In this document: positions 51,800 to 62,900 of the stretch, piece after piece
How the letters are laid out: each line of letters opens with the position of its first letter
Position numbering within the stretch: position 1 is the stretch's first letter
Source: Aphanizomenon flos-aquae FACHB-1287
Lineage (GTDB): Bacteria; Cyanobacteriota; Cyanobacteriia; Cyanobacteriales; Nostocaceae
Direction: 5' to 3'
NCBI RefSeq assembly: GCF_014698755.1
Contig: NZ_JACJTO010000010.1
Span: forward strand, 48,092-112,091
Length of the DNA stretch: 64,000 nt
Position numbers and translations under genes: made by a program
Notes under the pieces: model-generated
What the model was told of the DNA's origin: nothing
The model's input: the letters and a program-made list of their open reading frames with translations, nothing else
Database searches by the model: none

Positions 51800-52462
51800 C
51801 TAATTAACTTTTTCTAACACAACACAGCTAACAGAAATATCTTTGAATAACCATAATGCGTATTTTAAAGAATCGAACCACCTCAAAGGTTGGTAAATGG
51901 GTAACATCAGTCGAATGACCATTGCAAGTGTATATAATACAGGTGTAATGGTAGTTGATTGCACTAAATAACCTCCGGCAAGAATTTCTCCATTGACAAT
52001 TTTGAAATCGGGAAATAGGCTACCCAATTCCTGGATATCAGGTCGAAACATGGTATCTATAGGATCGCGGTGGTAGGGATATTTATAAGGAACTGTAACG
52101 AAAATATAGCCAGCTTTAGGGATAATAGAGCTAATTATTTGACATATTTCTTCTCTATTTGTTATATGTTCCAATAAGTTAGAACACAATACAGATTGAA
52201 TATTCATTTCTGAAAGTTTCTGTAAAAAATCAAGGTCGCATAAATCCCCCACTAGATCAACGCCTGTATCGTTTTTCACGTCCGCATGAATTACTGAGTA
52301 CCCTTTTGTTCTAGCTGGTTTGAATAATAGTTCATCAATCCAAGGTTGTTCATGTTCTCTAAATTTTTGGTTTGAACTACCAATATTGAGTATAGGGAAT
52401 ACAGTGTTTGGGTTGAGAGAATAGATAATATTTGCCAACCACCTAGCTTCTTCTTTGAACAT
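51800..52462 (-). CDS. Class I SAM-dependent methyltransferase-like protein
   Basis: This 220-residue protein has a Rossmann-type methyltransferase layout: PILNIGSSNQKF (glycine-rich strand 1 loop), VIHADVKNDTGVDLVGDLCD (acidic strand 2 end) and SVLCSNLLEHITNREEICQI with AGYIFVTVPYKYPYH, as in Methyltransferase_11 proteins. The C-terminal 50 residues include a hydrophobic stretch (LYTLAMVIRLMLPIY). The substrate is unknown; such proteins often act in cell-surface sugar pathways, but no such cluster is next to it. It is convergent with aat and divergent from def. Confidence 0.78.
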   Translation of the reverse strand: MFKEEARWLANIIYSLNPNTVFPILNIGSSNQKFREHEQPWIDELLFKPARTKGYSVIHADVKNDTGVDLVGDLCDLDFLQKLSEMNIQSVLCSNLLEHITNREEICQIISSIIPKAGYIFVTVPYKYPYHRDPIDTMFRPDIQELGSLFPDFKIVNGEILAGGYLVQSTTITPVLYTLAMVIRLMLPIYQPLRWFDSLKYALWLFKDISVSCVVLEKVN

Positions 52463-52545
52463 AATGATTTAATGCACGTCATTGGATTATATCAACTGAG
52501 AACTAGACTACTAACGATAGAATTAGATTAGTAAGATTATTCACT

Positions 52546-53127
52546 ATGAAGCCATCAAGAACCATGCCCTCTGATATTGCTGTCGAGAAGAAAAAGTTAA
52601 AAAATCCACCCCTACAAATTCACTACTTAGGCGATCGCGTGTTGCGTCAACCTGCAAAGCGTGTTACAAAAATAGATGACGAACTCCGCCAAATTGTGCG
52701 CGAAATGCTGCAAACTATGTATAGTTCAGATGGCATTGGTTTGGCCGCACCTCAAGTCGGGATTAATAAACAGCTAATTGTGATTGACTGTAAACCAGAC
52801 GAACCAGATCATCCTCCATTGGTATTGATTAACCCCACGATTAAACAGGTGAGCAGTAAGGTCTGTGTGGCTCAGGAAGGTTGCTTGAGTATTCCCAACG
52901 TATTTTTAGATGTAAAACGGCCAGAAGTGGTAACAATTGCCTATAAAGATGAATATGGTCGTCCCCAAACATTAAAAGCAGATGATTTACTTGGTCGCTG
53001 TATCCTCCACGAGTTAGATCACCTAAATGGTGTGGTATTTGTAGATCGTGTGGAAAATTCCTTAAATTTAGCCGAGGAGCTATCTAAAAACGGCTTCTCA
53101 TATCAAGCGGTCAAACCAGTAGTATAG
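52546..53127 (+). CDS. def: Peptide deformylase
   Basis: Def removes formyl from the initiating Met of new proteins. The three family motifs are GIGLAAPQVG, EGCLSIP (metal-binding Cys) and HELDHLNGVVFVDR (two metal His and the catalytic Glu). The 193-residue length and N-terminal extension (MKPSRTMPSDIAVEKK) are typical of cyanobacteria; a downstream Met at codon 7 is an alternative start. A small membrane-protein gene follows after 12 bp, suggesting an operon. Confidence 0.96.
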   Translation: MKPSRTMPSDIAVEKKKLKNPPLQIHYLGDRVLRQPAKRVTKIDDELRQIVREMLQTMYSSDGIGLAAPQVGINKQLIVIDCKPDEPDHPPLVLINPTIKQVSSKVCVAQEGCLSIPNVFLDVKRPEVVTIAYKDEYGRPQTLKADDLLGRCILHELDHLNGVVFVDRVENSLNLAEELSKNGFSYQAVKPVV

Positions 53128-53139
53128 GGTGGTCTAGTA

Positions 53140-53343
53140 GTGTATTTAACTCCAAAAAGCGGTTTATTTTTAGGTGGTGCTTGTGTTGCAGCGATTGCGG
53201 CTGTTGGTTCGGTTTTTGAACTTAGTTATGGAGAACCAGATTTTGGTTTCCAAACTACTGCCATTATCCTAGCTTTGAGCATTCCGCTCACGGGATTCTT
53301 TTTTATTGCCGCAGTCAGGGATGCGCGAGCTAATATGAAATAA
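53140..53343 (+). CDS. Small two-helix membrane protein
   Basis: This 67-residue protein, starting at GTG 53140 (VYLTPKSGLFLGGACVAAIA), has hydrophobic segments at about residues 8-25 and 40-58 and a short charged tail (RDARANMK). I do not recognise a named family, though small proteins of this sort next to def seem familiar in Nostocales. It begins 12 bp after the def stop, so it is likely co-transcribed. Confidence 0.65.
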   Translation: MYLTPKSGLFLGGACVAAIAAVGSVFELSYGEPDFGFQTTAIILALSIPLTGFFFIAAVRDARANMK

Positions 53344-53577
53344 GCATCAGGTATACGAAAAAGGTAAGAGGATGAACGAAGAATACACACTTCAGCCTTT
53401 TACCTTTTATTTTTTACTAAGTAATAAGTAATTCTTCCCTGTTCCCTCCTATAGATACAGCAGTTTCCGGTATTATAAAGTACAGATATTAATAATCAAA
53501 CTCTTGTGGTGCGGGCATCTTGACCGCCAAAAGTGTACCTCACCCTTATGTTAATCCGCTGTAAATAAAATAGAATC

Positions 53578-54384
53578 ATGCTACCAACTTCCACGAAAAT
53601 ACTTAGGCTTTCTCAAGGACATCTCAACTTACTCGCAACTTGTCCTCGCAAATTCCAGCATAGTTATTTAGAACAACTTAACACCCCTATAGATCCCAAA
53701 CACGAAGAATATCAAATTTTAGGTAGTCGCTTTCATTTACTCATGCAGCAAAGAGAAATGGGTTTACCTATTGATAATTTGTTACAAGCAGATTCTCAAT
53801 TACAAAGTTGGATGACTGATTTTAGTAATATTTCTCCAGAAATATTTACAACTAATATTGATAATCAAACTTTTCGGGAAAGTGAACATTATCGAACTTT
53901 ACAAATTGGAGATTACCTGCTCACAGTTATTTATGATTTATTAATTGCTGACCAAAATCAAGCCCAAATTCTCGACTGGAAAACCTATCCCCAACCGTCA
54001 AAACGAGAAATATTAGCCCGAAATTGGCAAACAAGACTATATATATATGTTATGGCGGAAACTAGCAATTATTTATTAGAAAATATTTCTATGACTTACT
54101 GGTTTGTCCAATCAAAAGGGCAAACTAAAAATATTAAATTTTTATATAATGAAACAGAACATCAAAAAACCGCACAGGAATTAAATCAACTATTAAACAA
54201 TCTGACAAACTGGGTAAAAGATTATGAATATAATATATCATTACCGCAAATTAAGGAAGCCCATAAAATCTGTGAATTTTGTCAATATGCTGTGCGGTGT
54301 CAACGTCAAAAAAACCAGCAACAAACCATAGAAATCAACCAAAACTTTCCTAGTCTGGAAAATATCGCAGAAGTATCACTTTAA
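53578..54384 (+). CDS. RecB-family PD-(D/E)XK nuclease with Fe-S-type cysteines
   Basis: This 268-residue protein has the RecB/Cas4-like exonuclease layout: an N-terminal Cys (LLATCPRKFQHSY), GSRFHLLMQQREMG, the core IADQNQAQILDWKTYPQPSK (D and DWK) and WQTRLYIYVMAET with the conserved Gln-x3-Tyr, and a C-terminal CEFCQYAVRC; the four Cys would bind a 4Fe-4S cluster as in AddB and Cas4. It precedes recJ on the same strand by 43 bp of repeat. A role in DNA end processing with RecJ is plausible from place and fold. No CRISPR array is nearby. Confidence 0.85.
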   Translation: MLPTSTKILRLSQGHLNLLATCPRKFQHSYLEQLNTPIDPKHEEYQILGSRFHLLMQQREMGLPIDNLLQADSQLQSWMTDFSNISPEIFTTNIDNQTFRESEHYRTLQIGDYLLTVIYDLLIADQNQAQILDWKTYPQPSKREILARNWQTRLYIYVMAETSNYLLENISMTYWFVQSKGQTKNIKFLYNETEHQKTAQELNQLLNNLTNWVKDYEYNISLPQIKEAHKICEFCQYAVRCQRQKNQQQTIEINQNFPSLENIAEVSL

Positions 54385-54398
54385 AATCAAAAGGGAAC

Positions 54399-54427
54399 AA
54401 CTAACAACTAACAACTAACAACTAACA
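54399..54427. repeat. AACTAAC repeat abutting the recJ start
   Basis: Four direct AACTAAC units end immediately before ATGG of recJ, replacing the place of a ribosome-binding site. Confidence 0.92.
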
Positions 54428-56740
54428 ATGGAATGGATTTTAACAACAACAGAAAAACCCCCAGATTGGTTTATCGAATTAGTAAAAAAGTACGCACCCG
54501 CAACAAGTGGTAATTTTGCATCTCAATTATTTTGGCAACGGGGAATTCAAAATGAGGAAAAATTAGCAGCTTTTATTAATTATCAAATTTATCAACCTGC
54601 GAATCCTGGAGAATTTGGACAGGAAATGAATTTGGCTTTGCAACGGTTAATAACTGCGAGAAAAACGGGAGAAAAAGTTGCTATTTGGGGAGATTTTGAT
54701 GCAGATGGTATTACCTCAACTGCGGTATTATGGGATGGTTTGGGAGAATTTTTTCAGCAACATCACCAATTAAGTTATTATATTCCCAATCGCTTAACAG
54801 AATCTCATGGTTTAAATAAACCAGGAATTGATATTTTAGCTGCCCAAGATTGTAAATTAATTATTACCTGTGATACAGGCAGTACAAATATTTCAGAAAT
54901 CATTTATGCCCAAAATTTAGGAATAGATGTCATCATAACTGACCATCATACATTACCATCAGCACGTCCTCCGGTAATTGCAATTATTAACCCGCGTTAT
55001 TTAGCAAAAGAACACCCTTTATATCATCTTTCTGGTGTGGCAGTTGCTTATAAATTGGTGGAAGCATTATATATAAGTTTGCCAGATATTCCCAAACATC
55101 CATTAACAGATTTATTAGATTTAGTAGCGGTGGGATTAATTGCTGATTTGGTACAATTAAGTGGTGATTGTCGGTATTTGGCACAATTGGGAATTCAACA
55201 ATTACACACAGATTATAAAAAATTACCCAAAGAAAGAAGAAGGCCAGGTCTGGGTAAGTTATTAGAATTATGCCAGAAAAGTGGCGATCGCCCTACAGAT
55301 ATTTCCTTTGGTTTGGGACCCCGCATTAATGCCGTGAGTCGCATTCATGGTGACGCTAGTTTTTGTGTAGAATTATTGACGAGTAGAGATATGCAGCGTT
55401 GTCAACTACTTGCAGAAGAAACAGAATTAGCTAATTCCCGTCGGAAGTCTTTACAAAAAGATGTGCAAGCGCAAGTTACTAAAAAACTCAGGCAATTAGA
55501 CTTATCAACTACCAGTATCATTGTTTTAGAAGATCCTCAATGGGCGGTTGGTGTTTTGGGTCTAGTTGCCGGACAAATTGCCCAGGAAACAGGGCGACCG
55601 ACAATTTTGTTAAGTACAGAAGCAAAGGAAAATCAGACAGATTCTAGCCTATCTCTAGCGCGAGGTTCAGCCCGGTCGATTAATTCTGTTGATTTATATC
55701 AACTAGTTCAAGAACAAGCCCATTTATTATACCGTTTTGGTGGACATCCCTTTGCAGCAGGTTTGAGTTTATTAATAGAAAATATCCCTTTATTTACAGC
55801 CGCAATTAACCAGAAATTACGCCAATCTTTAGGAGGAATTAATCTCATTCCCAGTGTACAAGCTGATTTGGTGGTGACGGTTGCAGATTTGGGCAAAGAT
55901 TTATTTTTAGAATTAAAACTTTTAGAACCCTGTGGAATGGGAAATCCTATTCCCAAATTACTAATTAAAAATTGTTGGTTTGAAAATTCTCGTCATCAAA
56001 ATCAACAGGATTGGAAAGGAAATAAAATCCAATATATTAAAACTGATTTTAATATCCGAGATAACTCTAATAATAATCCTTTTCCGGGGATTTGGTGGGG
56101 ACATTATCAGGAAGAATTACCTATAGGTAGATGTGATTGTATTGCCGAAATTGATTTTAACAGTTTTAAAAACCGTTATGAAATTAGATTAATTGCGGTA
56201 CGTTCTCATGTTGAAACTGAAATAAAAACTCCGAATTTGGCAATGATTTTAGATTGGAGAAATCAGGAAAATTTAGGAGAAATAAAATCTGAAAAATCAT
56301 TATTAATCATTAAAGATTGTCCTACCAGTTGGGATAGTTTACGTTTGTGGTGGAAACAATCTCTTGAACAACAAAAACAATTAGTAATTGCTTGGAAAAA
56401 ATCCCAAAACCACACCCCTAAAGATATTTGGATAACCTTAGTAGGTATTGCTAAATATCTCAGTCGAACAAATCAACCAGTTATCTCTGTAGAACTTTTA
56501 GAGAAATTAGGTATTAGTAATCAATGTCTATATTTGGGTTTTCAAGCATTGAAATATTTAGGGTTTATTATTCAACGTCAAGATCATCATTTACAAATCA
56601 TCTGGGATTCTAGATATGATCAAAAATCTGCTGATAAGGTTATCAACCAATTTTTAGCCGCAGTCAGAGAAGAACAATTTCAACGAGATTATTTTTCTCA
56701 TGTACCTTTATCTATTATCATTGCTATGATGAATAAATAA
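54428..56740 (+). CDS. recJ: Single-stranded-DNA-specific exonuclease RecJ
   Basis: RecJ degrades single-stranded DNA 5' to 3' in recombination and mismatch repair. The 770-residue protein has the DHH phosphoesterase motifs WGDFDADGITSTAVLW, CDTGSTN and ITDHHTLPSA and, in the DHHA1 domain, RFGGHPFAAGLSL. An OB-fold follows near residue 470 and then a C-terminal extension of about 200 residues that is usual in cyanobacterial RecJ. A tandem repeat stands where a ribosome-binding site is expected. Confidence 0.95.
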   Translation: MEWILTTTEKPPDWFIELVKKYAPATSGNFASQLFWQRGIQNEEKLAAFINYQIYQPANPGEFGQEMNLALQRLITARKTGEKVAIWGDFDADGITSTAVLWDGLGEFFQQHHQLSYYIPNRLTESHGLNKPGIDILAAQDCKLIITCDTGSTNISEIIYAQNLGIDVIITDHHTLPSARPPVIAIINPRYLAKEHPLYHLSGVAVAYKLVEALYISLPDIPKHPLTDLLDLVAVGLIADLVQLSGDCRYLAQLGIQQLHTDYKKLPKERRRPGLGKLLELCQKSGDRPTDISFGLGPRINAVSRIHGDASFCVELLTSRDMQRCQLLAEETELANSRRKSLQKDVQAQVTKKLRQLDLSTTSIIVLEDPQWAVGVLGLVAGQIAQETGRPTILLSTEAKENQTDSSLSLARGSARSINSVDLYQLVQEQAHLLYRFGGHPFAAGLSLLIENIPLFTAAINQKLRQSLGGINLIPSVQADLVVTVADLGKDLFLELKLLEPCGMGNPIPKLLIKNCWFENSRHQNQQDWKGNKIQYIKTDFNIRDNSNNNPFPGIWWGHYQEELPIGRCDCIAEIDFNSFKNRYEIRLIAVRSHVETEIKTPNLAMILDWRNQENLGEIKSEKSLLIIKDCPTSWDSLRLWWKQSLEQQKQLVIAWKKSQNHTPKDIWITLVGIAKYLSRTNQPVISVELLEKLGISNQCLYLGFQALKYLGFIIQRQDHHLQIIWDSRYDQKSADKVINQFLAAVREEQFQRDYFSHVPLSIIIAMMNK

Positions 56741-56832
56741 TAGTAGTTTTCGTGGTTTAAATTGACGCAAATAACCCCAAAACCCAATGTTAAAAATCAT
56801 TAGTTTGGTTCTGTAAAGCCCCAATCTAGTTT

Positions 56833-59361
56833 TTAACCCTCGTACTCTTCTTGGAAAAACTTCTTATCAATGGTTTTAGTATGTTCTATATTCGCAGAAG
56901 TTGCTGTTATCTGATAATCCACTAAGTTATCAACAAAGGGAACTGTTAACTTAAATGTACCATCAGGATTGACTTTGACTTTTTGACCATTAATACTAAT
57001 ATTTGCACCTTCTTCCGTCGCACCATGAAGAACCAATTCTGTATCAACAATAACCCAGAAATCTGTAGTGGGACGACTGAAAATGCGAACTATACCAGAA
57101 CGCGCTAAACACAACCACTGATTATCATGATTTACATAACCAATTTCTGTCATGTAGTCCCGTTCCCCACTGGGAATAGGCACATAACGATTAGATGTTG
57201 CGGTTTCACATTCGTATTGTTGCAAGAACCGAGGACGCTGATAACTAAGATCAAGGTTAGTAACATCATACAGTCTAACTGCTAAAATGCTAAATCCTTG
57301 ATTATGTAATATTTGTTGATGGTCATTAGAAATATACCAAGACAGCCAAGCCCATTTCGGAGTGCGGGGTGTGAGGATAATTCTAGTATTTCCAGTCACA
57401 TTGACCGGATAAATATTAGTCCCAGTTTCTATTTCTACATCTAACTCAGTAGCTATGGCTTCATTTATGTCTGGGGGATACAATGGAGTAAGGGATATTT
57501 CCTCTTCTGTTACCACTGTTTCTACATCTAACTCAGTAGCTATGGCTTCATTTATGTCCAGGGGATACAATGGAGTAGGAGATATTTCCTCTTCTGTTAC
57601 CACTGTTTTCGCGGTAATTGGGCTAGTAATGGCGTTTAAAGCCTCTCCTAACTCAGATGGTAAGTTAGATGATAAATCTTGATTTTGTGGTGGGTTCTTG
57701 ACTGGTTTAAGGATGGCATTTAAATCTTCTGATTTCACTGGTGTGGGAGCGATACCCAGCAATTCTGAGAGAGATGTAATAGCATGAGGTCTAGTTGCAG
57801 GTGTTTCTGCTAGATCTAAGGAAGTATCAGTAAATTCGTCTGTGTTAATATTTACATCAATTGTGTATTGATGAATATTCGGAATTTGAGGAAAGTAACT
57901 ATTAACGACAATTACAGGGTCTTCTGTATTCCAGACTAATTCATCATCTAAATCAATTTCAGATAGCTCAGATAGCTCAGTAATTTGATTTCTAGGGGAA
58001 TTTGTCTGTGGCGCGTCGATAACGGCGATATTACTGATAGCTGTAATTTCCTGGGGGTTATTTTTTTGATAGTGATTTGTACTATTACCATTACTGTTGC
58101 CATTGTTATTTATAATTGATGCGAATACCCCGGAATCTGGCAGAGTAATAATTTTATCTGGTATAGAATCGGTTTCTGAATTTGAGAATGATTGCACTTC
58201 TTTAGATAAGCGCTTTTTTCTTCTCCACAACAATGGTAAAAAACTGCTTAATCCTGCAATAACAAACAAAGGCAGTAGCAATAAAAACCTTGTGTTTTTG
58301 GTAATCATGGAGGGATTATTAAAGAAATTTACCAATTGTATTTCCCCTCCAGGTTGGGGTGTAACTAAGGTTGTGGGCATTGTTAGAGGACCTTCAGAAA
58401 CCGCAGAATCACCTGTGGAAGCATTAGCAATAGGTCTAGAAACAGTTTGTATTGATCTAACCGCAACTGCAACCGCTTCTGCTTCTTTGGCAGCTTTGAT
58501 AGAATCTTTTCCGGGTTTAGCTAAAATAAAGCCTAGAAAATCTCTCACCTTGGGGCTAGGATTTTCTTTATAAACGTAAACAAAAGACTGATAAAAAGGA
58601 TATTCAGAATTATTTGGTAAGTGGTCTTGTACTTTTAATACCCGCACATCTGGCAATTTAGAAATTTGATTTGCCAAGGCGTAGCTAATGCCATCTTTAC
58701 CTAATTCTTTGATAATATTAATTGTGTTATCTTCTGGTATTTGCACAGCATTAACACCTGTCAGCAATTGGCCAGATTTAAATGCTGGATATTGACTAAA
58801 TGAATTGCGAATATCGCTATTAGAAGGACGATCTATAAATCTAATTTTACCTTGGGTGTTTCCCAATTCTGACCAATCTGTAATTTCTCCTTGGAAAATC
58901 TTGGCAAATTTTTCAGTAGTTAAGCTACCATAGAAGGGGTTATTTATCCCAACAATGATGGCAATTTTTTCTCGGTGAACTAATACCTGTTTCAAACCTT
59001 CTGATTTCTCTTCTGCGGTGAGTTCCCGACCAAGGGAGGCCAAATCCCTTTTACCATCTAAAACCGCTTTTATGGACTCTTGATTGTCATTGATAGAAAT
59101 TTCTACCTTAGTTCCTGTAAACTGCTGTTCAAAGTCTTTTTTCAGGGTTTGGTTAACAAGCTCGGAGTTACGAGAACCTTCAATTTTAACCACAGTCCCG
59201 GTTTCTACTTTTTCCGGTAAGGTAAAATCTGGTGTCCTGTTTTTGGATTCTGCTTGAATGGGTGAGGAAATCAAGCAATTTGCTACAATTGAACTGGTAG
59301 CTATAGCCATTAATAGGGACAGTTTGACAATTACAGTATCTTTTTGTTGTTGTTGCCACAT
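56833..59361 (-). CDS. Phosphate-binding-protein-like domain fused to membrane helix and DUF4912
   Basis: From ATG 59361 (MWQQQQKDTVIVKLSLLMAI) the protein has about 842 residues. A signal peptide leads into a PstS-like periplasmic binding domain (about 50-300: KVEISINDNQESIKAVLDGK, EKIAIIVGINNPFYGSL). A membrane segment follows (FLLLLPLFVIAGLSSFLPLLW, about 365-385), then a long acidic linker with a perfect-register 29-residue duplication, and a C-terminal DUF4912 domain (WAWLSWYISNDHQQI). The combination suggests a sensor or envelope protein rather than an ABC transporter part, since no permease is near. A TTG 13 codons upstream is an alternative start. Confidence 0.82.
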   Translation of the reverse strand: MWQQQQKDTVIVKLSLLMAIATSSIVANCLISSPIQAESKNRTPDFTLPEKVETGTVVKIEGSRNSELVNQTLKKDFEQQFTGTKVEISINDNQESIKAVLDGKRDLASLGRELTAEEKSEGLKQVLVHREKIAIIVGINNPFYGSLTTEKFAKIFQGEITDWSELGNTQGKIRFIDRPSNSDIRNSFSQYPAFKSGQLLTGVNAVQIPEDNTINIIKELGKDGISYALANQISKLPDVRVLKVQDHLPNNSEYPFYQSFVYVYKENPSPKVRDFLGFILAKPGKDSIKAAKEAEAVAVAVRSIQTVSRPIANASTGDSAVSEGPLTMPTTLVTPQPGGEIQLVNFFNNPSMITKNTRFLLLLPLFVIAGLSSFLPLLWRRKKRLSKEVQSFSNSETDSIPDKIITLPDSGVFASIINNNGNSNGNSTNHYQKNNPQEITAISNIAVIDAPQTNSPRNQITELSELSEIDLDDELVWNTEDPVIVVNSYFPQIPNIHQYTIDVNINTDEFTDTSLDLAETPATRPHAITSLSELLGIAPTPVKSEDLNAILKPVKNPPQNQDLSSNLPSELGEALNAITSPITAKTVVTEEEISPTPLYPLDINEAIATELDVETVVTEEEISLTPLYPPDINEAIATELDVEIETGTNIYPVNVTGNTRIILTPRTPKWAWLSWYISNDHQQILHNQGFSILAVRLYDVTNLDLSYQRPRFLQQYECETATSNRYVPIPSGERDYMTEIGYVNHDNQWLCLARSGIVRIFSRPTTDFWVIVDTELVLHGATEEGANISINGQKVKVNPDGTFKLTVPFVDNLVDYQITATSANIEHTKTIDKKFFQEEYEG
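57434..57607 (-). repeat. Two tandem 87-bp coding repeats in the DUF4912 protein
   Basis: TCTACATCTAACTCAG begins at 57434 and again at 57521; the two 87-bp units differ at only a few bases and encode VVTEEEISPTPLYPLDINEA and its copy in the linker. Confidence 0.93.
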
Positions 59362-59924
59362 AGATTTCTGATTTAGTAATATAAATGAACTACTTGCCAA
59401 TATTCAAAATATTGTTTTGATTGGTAAGACAGGTGGATTATACAGGGTGAGTTGTTTTTATCTGTAATAACACAAGTGATGAAAATAAAAAAGGAGTCGG
59501 GAAAAAAAGCAGCAGCAAGAAGCAGGAGGAAGCTAGGGGTTTAGCAACCGATATTCTGTACTTTATAATTTAGTATTGCCTTTTTCAATAATTATTGTCA
59601 ACAAATATTCAATAATTAAGTATTAATACTAAAAATACTTGATAATGTATGTATTTTTGTGTACGATAATATCCTAGGAATATTTGCATACTACAAAATG
59701 AAGTGGGTAATGTAGGATATAAAATATCAGTATTAAACCTTGGGTAAAAATAGCAAAAAAGGGTAAGTTTTAATCACTTGTATCTCCGCGTTCAAAATTG
59801 ATGAATAATCATGAATAAATGGTGAGAATAAAATTAAAATTTCATATATAAAGTTTTGAGTCTACAATCTAATTAAGGACAATCTAATTAAGTACAATAT
59901 AGTTAAACTGATGAGAGGAAAGAA
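59362..59924. other. Divergent promoter region
   Basis: About 560 bp between the DUF4912 gene and the kinase gene, very AT-rich, with no supported gene or RNA. It must carry the two divergent promoters. Several AATTAAGTA-type words recur near 59870-59905. Confidence 0.6.
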
Positions 59925-62900
59925 TTGGACGCATTAACCAATGGATTCGACGAAAAATTAATTAATTTACCTAATTTACTTCAAATTATTAATTATTCTC
60001 CCTTAACGATTAGTCCTGACAGTTATGTAACTGATGCTATTAACTTGATGAATCAAACAGCTGCAGTTAATAATCCAAATCAAGACCCAAACGACTATAT
60101 TTTAGTGGTCAAGGGAAGGCAATTACAAGGAATATTTACGATTAAAGATGTATTGAGGGTAATTGCCTTAAATATCAACCTATCAGCGGTGAAAATGTCT
60201 GAAGTGATGACTCAGCCACTAATTACTATTAATCACAAAACATCTGAGCATATTTTAACAGTGGTTGCACTCTTACAGCAGCATTGTCTTGAGCATTTAC
60301 CAATAGTAGATGATCAAGGTAATTTAATCGGTATTGTTACTAAAAGCAACTTATTATCAGCCTTAAATGTAGAAAGAATGGTGGGTATAATTGAGGCATT
60401 GCAGGAGAATTTGCCAGAGTTCAACACAGAAAATAGACCAATTAATCAAGAATTAGAAGTAATTCGTCGGCAAACTCATAATCATTTACAAAAATGGACA
60501 AGAATACAGGTTGATGATGATTTAAAACTTAATCAAGGACTTCAGGAAACTTTAGAAGAATTGCAAATTGCGGAGGAAGAACTGCGTCAACAAAATGAAC
60601 AACTGCAATTTTCTCGAGAAATTACTGAAGCGGAGCGGCTGCGTTATCAAAATTTATTTGAATTTGCACCTAATGGTTATTTATTAACTGATAGTTTGGG
60701 TGTAATTCAGCAGGCCAATCATGGGGCTGGATCATTATTATTTGTGCGTCAAGATCACCTAATTGGCAAGCCATTAGTAGTGTTTATTGCTGAAAAATAC
60801 CGTTCTCAGTTTGTATCTCGGTTGAGCAAATTGCAGAAATTACAGGAATGGGAAATGGATTTTCAGCCTCGCAAGAGTCAACTATTTCCTGCTAGTATTA
60901 GGGTGAATCCTATATCTAATCATGATGGTGAACAGATTGGATTATTGTGGTCAATCACTGATATTAGCGATAGGAAAAAATTGGAAGCAGCACTCCGTCA
61001 AGATAGCGATATCTTGGAATCTCGGGTAAAGGAACGCACGGCAGAATTGGTGATTGCTAATCAACAATTACAACATGAAATCATTGAACGGGAATATATT
61101 CAAGCGTCTTTACAAGAAAGTGAAGCCCGACTTAACTTAGCACTAGAAGCAGGTAACATTGGCATCTGGGATTGGGATATCCAAACAGGAATAATCCTCT
61201 GGTCTGCTACTCTGGGTCTAATCTATGATTTACCTCTTAATTCTCCCTGTCCTCCTATTCAAGAGTTTCTAAATTTAATCTATCCCGAAGACCGTCAGCA
61301 TTTTCAAAACTGTGTAAGTCAATCTATTGAGAAAAAAGTTGATTTTGTCTGTGAGTATAAGGTAGTATGTCGTGATCTTAGTCTACGTTGGTTGAGTTCT
61401 AGAGGAAAAGTTTACTATAATGAAAATGGTCAGCCAATCCGAATGATTGGCACTACCAGAGATATCTCTGAACGCAAACAAAATGAACAGAAAATATATG
61501 AACAAGCTGCTCTTCTAGACATTGCTACTGATGGGATTTTTGTCCGAGATTTTCAAGCCAAAATCCTTTTTTGGAATCAGGGTGCAGAAAGGATATATGG
61601 TTGGAAACGTGAGGAAGTTTTAGAGAAGAATCCTAAGGATATTTTTTATAATTCCACTTCCTGTGAACAAGAAATAATTCCTCTGAAAAATGTAGTAATA
61701 TCAGGAACTTGGCAGGGTGAGTTATATAAACTGACACAATCAAATCGGGTAATTATTGTTCAAAGTCGCTGGACATTAATGTTAGATGCTGACGGACGAC
61801 CTAAATCCATTCTCACGGTAGACACTGATATTACAGAGAAAAAACGATTGGAAGAGCAGTTTGTCCGCGCTCAAAAGATGGAAAGTATTGGTACTTTAGC
61901 CGGTGGTGTTGCTCACAATATTAATAATAACTTAACACCAATTTTAGGATATGCTCAATTACTTAAATCTAAATTACTTAAAGGTAATAATTTTTTAGAC
62001 AAAGATAATTATCTACAAATGCTGACGACTATTGAAGATAATGCAAAAAAAGGGGCAACTTTAGTTAAACAACTGTTATCCTTTGCTAAAGGAGTGGAAA
62101 TTAAATATACGATTATCCAAATTAATGATTTAATTAGGGATACTATTCAGATAGCTAAAGAAACATTTTTACTTCCCCAATCTATCCAATTTTCTACCCA
62201 TTTACCGCCAAAATTATGGACAGTATATGGTGACAAAAGCCAACTGGAACAGGTATTAATAAATTTGGTGGTTAATGCTGGTCATGCTATGCCTAATGGT
62301 GGATATATCTCTATTTCTGCGGAAAATTTGTATATTCATGAGGAGATGATTCCACTAAATCATAATGCTAAAGTTGGGAATTATATTGTGATTACGGTTG
62401 CAGATACGGGTACAGGAATGTCACCCCAAACGTTAGAGAAAATATTTGAGCCATTTTTTACTACTAAGGATATTGGTCAAGGAACAGGTTTAGGACTATC
62501 AACAGTAATAGGAACTATTAAAAGTCATAAGGGGTTTATTAACGTTGATAGTGAATTGGGGAAAGGTAGTCAATTTAAAGTGTTTTTACCATCAGTAAAT
62601 CAAGAAATTATCACTTTAAAACCTGATTGTGGGGTAACGTGTCCAGGTCATGGAGAACTAATTTTAGTCGTCGATGATGAACCCCAAGTTCTGGAAGTTA
62701 CGAAAACTATTTTGGAAAACTACAATTATCAAACTATTACTGCTAAAAATGGTATGGAAGCGATCGCTATGTATGCCCGACACCAAGATGATATCAGTGT
62801 AGTATTAATAGATATGATGATGCCAGAAATGAATGGAAGTTGTGCTATCTCCAACTTGAAAAAAATCAATCCTCAAGTACGAGTAATTGCTTGTAGTGGA

